Assembly (NCBI GenBank): GCA_036873135.1
Contig: JAPTYO010000002.1
Location: forward strand, 41,221,452-41,285,451
Length of the DNA: 64,000 nt
Reading direction: 5' to 3'
DNA from: Clarkia xantiana subsp. parviflora
Taxonomy: Eukaryota > Streptophyta > Magnoliopsida > Myrtales > Onagraceae
Translations under genes and position numbers: made by a program
Shown: positions 56,707-64,000 of the stretch, piece by piece
Layout of the letters: each line of letters begins with the position of its first letter
Numbering within the stretch: the stretch's first letter is position 1
The notes under the pieces: model-generated
Databases searched by the model: none
What the model saw: only the letters and a program-made list of their open reading frames with translations
Told to the model about the DNA's origin: nothing

Positions 56707-57639
56707 GCAAGAATCTGCGTATGGAAAATATGCATGGGGTGTAATGTAACCAATGTAGGGAATCTTGGCTCTAAAGAGACCACATAAATAAAGCCCTACC
56801 TATTAGCAAGCTCCATCGTAGAATAGAATAGAATGATTCTTTTAGCTAGCTAGCATCAATAACTTTCCATGATGTGTGAGCATATATCATATCATAATTA
56901 CTATGTTTTAAAGTGCTCATATATATTAAGCGAATAAATTTTCTATACCAAAAAGCTAGCTATTAATTAATTGGGTTAAGAATTATCGATTGATTACGTT
57001 AGAGGTTGTGTCACGCACCGGTCTAGCTACACAAACTGTATAAATGACATGCATGCATGCATGGCTTTAATTTGTGCCATGAAAATTGGTCTCGTTCATT
57101 TATATATATATAAATGAGAGAGTGTTAAGGATTTTGCTTTATATACATGATATCGTGCATGGTGTTTCCCTTGTGACATCGTGGTCCCTTTCCCTCCCCG
57201 ACCATTTGTTCTACATGTGCTTTTATTGGTCCAAGAATCATTTCCCTCTCTACCTACCTAAATTCTTCTTCTTCTTCATCTACTCTATATATATATACTT
57301 CATCATATCCATATAACAAGATTATATATAGGGACCACAAACCTACAATCTTCTAATGTATTTGATTTGAGAATCCATATTAGCTCTCTCATAGTCATAT
57401 GCATCTATCTATATATCTCTCTCTCTATCCAATCTTTTTGAACACATATTCCACAGCCCTTCTCCACGTGGCTTCGCGGAACATCGATTCTTCTTAATCC
57501 AATTACTTGCCTCTTTTCTATTTGTTGAGTTGTTTACATAACATTGAAAGAGTACTTCTTTTTGAAGACTGGTCTCTCTACTTGCATTGTGCTGACCAAC
57601 CCAATTCGGACTATGTTCTACAATATTTCTTAACATATA

Positions 57640-58290
57640 TGTTCCGACTTTGCATTCCATCTGACGCATCAGATCTTGACTAACAAGATTAAATTGAGAA
57701 CATTTTGTTTTCTTTCAACTTTTCATCAAAATTCATATAAGATTCTTTCGACAAATTAGTATTACCGTAAAAGGTTCCACAATTAATTATTCTTACTGGA
57801 AAATTATGAATGATAAATCAAAAGAAACATTCATAGGAGGTTTAACTAAAATTATGTTCCTAAGAATTCAGGGAGCGTAGAGAACATTTTCCACGATTAT
57901 GAGTTTGGCTTCTAGCATATGTAAAAGGTAATTTCATATCCCTTTGACTTCAACTAGAGAGTTATCACCAACGTATATCCATGTTAAGTCCCTTTTTATT
58001 CGACCTCTAGGTATGTGGTCTCTTCTTACACCTGAGTCAAGTATCTAACATGGACTGGATTCAACTAAAATGAGTTTGGTGAAAAAAAAAAAAATCAATT
58101 TGATAACTACAACATCATACCTTGAGAGGTCATCTTCTTGACACTTCAACATTGCCTTTACTGTCATAAAAATAGTATTTCCGTGCTTTCTCCTCATTTA
58201 CATGGAGCTCGACTTGTTTTTGTTTTCCCGACATTTTACGCCCAGCCAATATCTGGTTTCTCGTCCTACTATTCTGTTTCTTCTTATGAC
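57640..58290 (-). pseudogene. Copia gag zinc-knuckle, protease and pre-integrase relic
   Basis: On the minus strand about 58139-58180 reads 'KYYFYDSKGNVEVSR', aligning with a copia zinc knuckle in which all four metal ligands are replaced. About 58040 reads 'WILDT', the copia protease active-site block. About 57850-57910 reads 'IVENVLYAP' and 'LRNIILVKPP', matching the pre-integrase block that follows it. Phases shift repeatedly. No LTR is nearby. It is a very old fragment next to FPF1 unit 3. Confidence 0.65.
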
Positions 58291-58327
58291 TTGTGACATA
58301 TCATGATAGGTATAATAGTGAGTGACA

Positions 58328-58745
58328 ATGGGACCAAAAAAATCCACTTGGTTTCAGACTTGGTACAACTCAAAGTCATCATTCGCACAACCAAAATATT
58401 ATTCTAATGGTCTACAAGAAGATAAAAAAAATATGAGATTGTATCAAAAATTATATACAACAAAATATGAAAATATCCTCGGGTGTCGAGGGGATTGCCC
58501 GAATAGAGATTCAAAAAAGAATTGCACATGAAGAATCGAAGAATTACAGATGATTGTACAAAAAGAACTCAATTATGTGAACCGAAAACTCAACATTACT
58601 ATTACAAAAATTACAAACTCCTACGGAGACCCCAATATTCTGGCAGAATTTATAGCCGGACAATTATAGAATAGAGTTTCCTTTCGCAAACTAATCCAAA
58701 AGGCTATTGAATTAATTGAACAGGCGGATAAAAGGAAGTGAACGA
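58328..58745 (+). pseudogene. rps3: Nuclear insertion of plastid rps3 (NUPT)
   Basis: The segment encodes, in changing phases, most of the chloroplast ribosomal protein S3. Near the start the DNA follows the plastid gene ('ccacttggtttcagacttgg'), then 'AQPKYYSNGLQEDKK'. From about 58540 it reads '[20 protein letters not shown]', '[17 protein letters not shown]', a TAG, and 'NRVSFRKLIQKAIELIEQAD'. Frameshifts near 58340, a stop near 58528 and a TAG at about 58669 rule out function. It ends at about two thirds of the gene. Neither rpl22 nor rpl16, the plastid neighbours, is seen, so the insert is short. Confidence 0.88.
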
Positions 58746-59373
58746 ACAAATCTACGAAACTAGGAAATTGTCATACACTCATACTTCCGGAATAGTGCAT
58801 CCCAAAGCTCCTTTGTTACCAAGAAAGCTTTGAATTTATCACTTATTTACTTCGTCATCTAAAATGTCAAGATTTTTCTTTCTTTCTTATCATTATGTTT
58901 CCAATTGAAATGAGCATAAGCCAGTTCTTGTATCAGTCCAATCTCTAGGCACTTCAAGGTTTTGCAAACATGATCTATCAATCTGCGATCACTCAAAATC
59001 GTGATGATGCATTTGCATCATAACTCATACTTATCACTACTGAGCAAGTTGTTCATTCACATTTGAATCATCGATTGTAGCTTGGCCAAAAAAATATCAT
59101 TGATTGCATCCATTATCCCTTTTACCAATATGCAATGTGAGGATGGTCATCACCCCCAATAGGCACTTACCCTTCCATCAAAGGGAACAATATAGAACTG
59201 GTCGGCTAAACTTATGTCAACCGGTCCGTATTGAGCCGAAAATACTAAACCAGAAAAAGTAATAACATCCCGCCTATGTTATTTTTTGCCCAATGATTCA
59301 CGTCTATGTAGACTAAGATGACAGTTACATAAGAAAACACCCCAAGGAACTGCGACACTCACAGCGTTCCTCA
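58746..59373. other. Unassigned spacer
   Basis: No gene is confirmed. A minus-strand stretch at about 58870-58970 has a short open phase ('CKTLKCLEIGLIQELAYAHF') that I cannot identify. Confidence 0.4.
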
Positions 59374-60385
59374 GTATGTCGGCCCTTCAACTTCTCTCCC
59401 GATGGACGCTCTCACACCGTCCGCTCTCCCGCCGTCCGCAACTTTAGATCCAAAACAACGCTCCTCAGAGGCCGGTCCCAGCCGGTTAGTGCATCATTTA
59501 CAATTCGGACGACTATTGCCGCCATTGGTTGTTGTTTTAACTGATTATGGTGTCTATTTCTAATCAGAATAGGTGTAATCTTTTTACCTAGGGAACTTTA
59601 CTAACGGACAAATTTTTTACCCAATTTATGAAGGAATAGGCTTTTGCGAGGCTTAAGTTTTGCATCGAAGGTTTTCATGGTTGTAGGATTATAATTTCAG
59701 TACCTTGTAAACGTAATTTCTCTTTTTGACATGGTGACCTTCTACATGGATGGGTGCCACTTAAGCAGCTATAATTGCTATTCGATGAGAACGATTTGGG
59801 AAATTGAGTGCTCTATGTGTTAGATATGAAGACTTGATTAAATTTGTTACCAAAATGAGTGATATATGGTAAATATATTGCGTTTGTTAATCTTTATATT
59901 ACACATTGTGTCTATTTATGCCTCAAGTTCTCGGTCTTAGTTATTCATTTGTTTGCATGCAGGATTATAATGTGTACATTGGTGGAGGAGGGCATGAAAC
60001 AATAACAATTCGGAATACGTAGATGGAATACAATAACCGAAATGAATTATACAAATTCTAGGCCATTTATCTAAGTATAGGAGGAATGGAGAGGACGATT
60101 CACCCGCTTAGTTCACTTTCTAAATCTTCATTCCTTCAATGCCGAGCTTATCACTAACGTGAGTTTCAGCATACTTAAAGAACATGCAATGTAATCTATT
60201 TTTAAGACTTAAGTGCTAAATCATCATTCACAAAAAATCAAAGTTGTTTTTGACTTTTTTCCTTTATTCAAATTTTGCCCTCAAGGATTATGGGCTGAGA
60301 GAGATTCGGCTTCTCTTTAAAGGCAAGGAGAAGCATGTTAGAAGAAGAATGAAAGGAAGTAGTAGTGATACTAATGGTGAGTGAA
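59374..60385 (+). other. Exon-like fragments of an unrecognised host gene
   Basis: Three coding-looking islands lie in order. About 59380-59480 starts ATG TCG GCC CTT and reads 'MSALQLLSRWTLSHRPLSRRP', an arginine-rich, acid-free N-terminus like an organelle transit peptide, with a donor-like 'ccggttagt' after it; a one-base shift would be needed to reach that donor in frame. About 59964-60019 follows 'tgcatgcag' and reads 'DYNVYIGGGGHETITIRN'. About 60286-60377 follows a pyrimidine-rich 'ttttgccctcaag', reads 'DYGLREIRLLFKGKEKH', and ends in 'atgGTGAGT', a consensus donor. I do not recognise the protein. It may be a gene remnant or the start of a real gene. Confidence 0.35.
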
Positions 60386-60479
60386 ATGCAATCATTCATG
60401 TGTAAAGTAGCAGTGTACTCGCATTTGTGAAGGAAGATTAATTAAACATTTGGTGCTTGTGTTGCTTATTTTAACTGTT

Positions 60480-60601
60480 TCCTAAAAAAGATTCAATTTG
60501 GAGCATGATGACATTGCATATGGATGGATTGTCTGCTTTTTCCTAAAAAAGATTCAATTTGGAGCATGATGACATTGCATATGGATGGATTGTCTGCTTT
60601 C
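60480..60601. repeat. 61-bp direct duplication
   Basis: Two adjacent copies of a 61-bp unit beginning 'tcctaaaaaagattc' differ only at the last base, so the duplication is recent. Confidence 0.92.
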
Positions 60602-60673
60602 TTCATGAGATTACAGTTTATGTTGGTTTAATTAATATCCGATGCCTGCCTCCTTCAATTCAAGTGGTGTATG

Positions 60674-61345
60674 TGCTTAATTTACATCGTTTGGTTACTT
60701 ACGTTTGACAATGTGATCGTTTGGTTCAAACGTGTACTTTTTAGTTACCTACGTTTGTAAATGTGACAGTTTGGTTGCATTTTGATGAAATGTTTGAAAT
60801 ACCCTTTCTATATTCAATCTTTATCATGTTCTCCATGTTATTTATTGACTTCTTCGTCAATTTTATTAAGTTTTTCATATTTTCATATTTTTCAAAACTG
60901 AACGCCAGATTCGAATCTAGTTTTCAATTTTAACAAATGAAAAAAAAAATCGAAGTTTTTCCCGATCTCGGAGTTGGGGAATTTGATTGCTCGGTTTTGT
61001 ATGTGTAGTATAGTCACATACGTACACGTATACGTACACCCATCTTTGAATTGTAATACTAAAAGTTCTGATCAATCTTTAATTTTAATACTAAAGAGTT
61101 TTGATCAATCTTAGAGCTTCAAGATGTGAAATTCTCTTGAAAAAAATAATTAATTGAAGGGTAAAAACGTCTTTTTATAATCATTTAATCACGTTGGATC
61201 AAACATAAGTGACTAAATGTAACACATTTGAATCATTTAATCACGCATTGAAACGTAAGTAACCAAACTATCACGTCAAAAAATAAAAGTAACCATTTGA
61301 TCACATTGTGCAAACATAAGTAACTAAACAATGTATTAACCCTAA
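60674..61345. mobile_element. Foldback (MITE-like) element with long inverted ends
   Basis: The left arm (about 60674-60790: 'catcgtttggttacttacgt', 'aatgtgatcgtttggtt', 'ttagttacctacgtttg') is repeated in inverse orientation in the right arm (about 61185-61345: 'aaacgtaagtaaccaaacta', 'aaaagtaaccatttgatcacattg', 'aaacataagtaactaaac'). There are about 390 bp of unrelated DNA between the arms and no coding capacity. Each arm itself contains the short motif two or three times. Exact ends and target duplication were not established. Confidence 0.65.
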
Positions 61346-61570
61346 TTTATTTTGCTTTAGCAATTAATTTTAGATTGGGGTGGTATGGTATGTTAAGGGG
61401 GTTTAGGTTTCGGGGACTTCATAACTACTGTCTTGTGTCTTAATGCATGTTCTCTTGTTTACCATGGCTGTCTAAATAACTAGACTTAATTTGTGTAAGG
61501 ACGGTAAATCTACTTCTTATTTCTTATGGCTTCCTTTGACATATTCTTAGTTACATATTTGATTTTATTC
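61346..61570. other. Spacer
   Basis: Short AT-rich sequence between the foldback element and the LTR; nothing is recognised. Confidence 0.5.
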
Positions 61571-62367
61571 TGTCAGGCCTAAAATCTGACCTAGGGCGAT
61601 TAACGTTTTTGGAAACACGAATTTCGAAAAGAGTCGCCACTAGTTAATTATTAGGCTAACTAGAATCCTAAATTGTCTAGGAATAACGAAATAAACGCCT
61701 AGGTCTAAAATCGGTCTACAATTATAAAATAGAGTTCGGGGGTTCTATTACGAATTAAAAATATAATTTTAACTACGCCATTTCGGTACTCAATTCACTT
61801 AATTGCCAACTTTAGTTTTTTTAATACATGTTGTATCAGACTAATCTAATGACGTCATGATTTAATTAAATTTATGATATGCAAAGGATACTATCATCAT
61901 TCACTTAAATCTAAAAATTAATTATAATCTATAAGTCCTAATTAAGACAAAATCTAAAGCCAAAAATTATCTTACATGCTTAAATACATACACAAACTAT
62001 TACATATTCAATCATACATACAACTTGATTAATTAAACATTCTACCTAATAAAATTTATTTATTACATTTAAACATCTAATTAAACATAATATAGTAATA
62101 AAGATAATAATATAAACAAGAATATAATAACAAACAATTTATAAAATAACAATAAAATAATAAAATAAAAAAAAAAGAGTGATGCTTACCTGCATAGGAC
62201 CAGAGTCGGAGGGAAGACGGAAGAGACCAGGGGTGGGACGACAACGGCGGTCGACACGGGCTGGCGGAGCCGGGCAGCGGCTGGACCAGAGCATTGGCAG
62301 CAGTGGTGCGGTCAGCGAGATCACGGGGTGGTCAGAGATGGCTACGGCGGCGGCGTGGTGGTCCGGC

Positions 62368-62460
<93 letters not shown>

Positions 62461-62993
62461 CAGCGGCGTGGTGGTCCGGCGGGACAGCAGCGTGGCGAAG
62501 ACCTCCGGCGGTGGTATGGCAGGAAGGTGTGTCGTAGCAGAAGGTCGCCGGCACGGCCACCGGCGGGAAGATCAGCCACCAGCGAGTCAAAACTTGCTGC
62601 ATGAAAAAAAAAAAAACTTTATTCACTAGAAGACAAAATTTGCACAGAATTCGAGACCAGATCTGTATTATTTTCTGTTCTGTCCTTTTTTACATGTAAA
62701 ATGACCTTATGTATAGCTAAACTAGGACCCCCAAACTAGTAAAATAAAATCTTAAAAATAGGCACCATCAATATTTCGAAAATATACATATATATTTATG
62801 TATTTCACCATAAATACACATAATATATTTTCTGAATATTTTACAATAAATAATGCATCTACACTATCCTATTTTAAGCAAGTCCTATCTTTAGAAACTT
62901 AGCGACCTTCCATATTTATATACTTCCTTTTTTTAACGCGTCACATATTACTTTTTGAACGTGCTACGCGCGGACCAATATTAGGTGTTTACA
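61571..62993 (-). repeat. 3' LTR of an Ogre/Tat-like Ty3/gypsy element
   Basis: On the plus strand it runs from TGTCAGGCCTAAAATC to GGTGTTTACA (1423 bp). It is followed by 'gcttgcccctctttagg', the inverse of the polypurine tract 'aaagaggggcaagc' commonly seen before Ogre/Tat LTRs beginning TGTAAACACC. The 'gaaaagagtcgccactagttaattattaggctaactagaa' block near the other end is also typical of those LTRs. The element body lies to the right and leaves the window. Confidence 0.75.
62370..62455. repeat. GA dinucleotide microsatellite with duplicated flanks
   Basis: An uninterrupted run of about 42 GA units sits inside the LTR. The preceding 'ggcgtggtggtccggcggga' is repeated right after the run at about 62465-62484, so the GA tract lies between two copies of a 20-bp sequence. 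The apparent frames here (ER, SL and LS repeats) are artefacts of the tract. Confidence 0.95.
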
Positions 62994-63010
62994 GCTTGCC
63001 CCTCTTTAGG
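62994..63010 (-). promoter_or_regulatory. Polypurine tract of the Ogre/Tat-like element
   Basis: The minus-strand sequence 'aaagaggggcaagc' abuts the LTR start TGTAAACACC. Confidence 0.75.
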
Positions 63011-63129
63011 CGAATTCCCATAGAACATGTTCGATGGGATTTGTCCAAAGACGAGTAAACACTAATTTTGGTCGGGAAGTATATCTTCTTTTGAGTCTTT
63101 GAATATTTAAGGAAACTCCTGGCTTATTT

Positions 63130-63840
63130 CGACGGTGCAAAAGAAAACCTCTATTGGTAATGCAGAATGTAGAGCCTCCAGCTGCAGTGCGGTAAATAAG
63201 AGCCTCCAAGGTCGGTGCAGAAAGTTAAAGCCTCGGTCGGCGGTGTCCCTGTTGACGATGCTTCCGTTGGCGGTGCGTAAAAGTAAAGCCTCCAGTGGCG
63301 TGTAGTAACGAAAAGCCTCGATCGGTGGTGCCCCTGTTGACGGTGCTTCCGTTGGTGTGCAATAACGAAAAGCCTCATGTGGCGTGCGGTGACGAAAAGC
63401 CTCCCGTGACGTGCGGTAACGAAAAGTCTCCAGTAGCGTGCAGTAAAGAAAAGCCTCAATCGACGAAGCCTCCAGTGGCGAGCGACAAGGAAAAGCCTCC
63501 AGTGGCATACACTAAAGTAAAATATTGATAGGTGATGCCTCCAGTGGCTTACACTAAAGTAAAATCTTGATAGGTGATGCCTCCAGTGGCGAGCGATAAC
63601 TAAAAGCCTCCAGTGACGTTTGTCGGAGAAGAGCCTCTAGTGGCGTCCGTTGGAGTAGAGCCTCTAGTGGCGTCCTTCGGAGAAGAGCCTCTAGTTGCGT
63701 ATGTCGGAGAAGAGCCTCTAGTGGCGTATATCAGTGAGGAGCCTCTAGTGGCGTATGTCGGGGAAGAGCCTCTAGCGGCTTCCGTCGGTGAAGAGCCTCA
63801 TGTGGCGTCCGTTGGAGAAGAACCTCTAGTGGTCTGACGA
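63130..63840 (-). repeat. Tandem repeat array in the 3' region of the Ogre/Tat-like element
   Basis: Units of about 27 bp built on 'agcctctagtggcgt' plus 'gtcggagaag' fill 63600-63840. More diverged relatives ('aaaagcctccagtggcg', 'aacgaaaagcctc') extend left to about 63130. The period is a multiple of three, so plus-strand translation gives a repeating 'VGEEPLVAS' peptide, but this is the strand opposite to the element and I regard it as non-coding. Position beside the polypurine tract parallels the array of Gypsy-1. Confidence 0.8.
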
Positions 63841-64000
63841 CTTGAATGTCTCTCCCTAATTTTTGCCTACGTTTTACATGACACGACAACTTAGCCGGAT
63901 TTTCCCTTTTTATTTTTTTTTAATCTCTCATTTTATCTCTTTTTGCCACGTTCGATTGAGAGATTTCCAACCGTGCCCCTCGGTTTTTTTTTATTTTTTC
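63841..64000. other. Window end, element interior
   Basis: Pyrimidine-rich sequence with T runs, presumably further 3' region of the same Ogre/Tat-like element; no coding signal is visible before the window stops. Confidence 0.4.

Larger units (their letters stand above)
55351..57563 (-). repeat. FPF1 duplication unit 3
   Basis: This is the only uninterrupted unit, spanning 'ggacttgttcggagtgg' to 'aaagagtacttc'. It is colinear with unit 2 across both sides of Copia-A and therefore defines the ancestral segment as at least 2.2 kb. Confidence 0.9.

Noticed and set aside
58328..58531. Functional small protein of 69 codons
   Set aside because: The sequence is a frameshifted start of plastid rps3.
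62139..62629. Several overlapping frames of 69-146 codons with ER, SL or LS repeats
   Set aside because: All are produced by the GA microsatellite inside an LTR, which is open in most phases on both strands.
63613..63837. 74-codon frame encoding a repeating 'VGEEPLVA' peptide
   Set aside because: The tandem unit length is a multiple of three, which keeps the frame open by chance; it lies antisense to the presumed element and has no gene context.

Overview
This window is plant nuclear DNA, most likely from an angiosperm with a repeat-rich genome. The evidence is wall-to-wall Ty1/copia and Ty3/gypsy LTR retrotransposons of plant type, a FLOWERING PROMOTING FACTOR 1 (FPF1) gene family, a piece of plastid rps3, a tRNA-derived SINE and AT-rich spacers. 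No bacterial or viral operon structure is present. Almost every long reading frame belongs to a decayed retrotransposon. The one intact-looking host gene is an FPF1-like gene at 14855-15175 on the minus strand.

Host backbone. A duplicated host segment ('FPF1 unit') occurs four times in the same orientation. Unit 1 (7370-8842) carries an FPF1 copy with a premature stop. Unit 2 (13914-15959, resuming at 33725-33868) carries the intact copy. Unit 3 (55351-57563) carries a copy whose codon 5 is a stop but whose codon 6 is ATG. Unit 4 (about 44713-45550) keeps only the upstream flank and has a SINE in it. The three coding copies share a TATA box about 80 bp before the ATG and a CATGCATG repeat about 440 bp upstream.

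Mobile elements, left to right. Gypsy-1 (minus, 1 to about 7045) has the dual RNase H layout of the plant Tat/Athila type and a long tandem-repeat 3' region. Copia LTR remnants and a Copia-F 5' end lie at 7050-11130. A low-copy AT-rich repeat field with a tRNA-like segment follows at 11640-13515. Copia-A (minus, 15960-33724, 5-bp target duplication) interrupts FPF1 unit 2. Copia-A is itself interrupted by Copia-C (minus, 5' part), and Copia-C is interrupted by Copia-B (plus, 19549-27824, target duplication acttc). Copia-D (plus, about 34100-36457) is cut by Gypsy-2 (plus, from 36458). Copia-G, E and H (all minus) and inverted gypsy LTR fragments fill 42028-55341.

Right end. Beyond FPF1 unit 3 lie a copia gag/protease relic, a plastid rps3 insertion (58328-58745), exon-like fragments of an unrecognised gene, a foldback element, and the 3' LTR plus 3' tandem repeats of an Ogre/Tat-like element on the minus strand that runs out of the window.

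Functionally there is no pathway here. The window records local duplication of a small flowering-regulator gene followed by repeated, nested retrotransposon invasion and decay. Boundaries given as 'about' were placed by eye from internal similarity between copies and could move by tens of bases.
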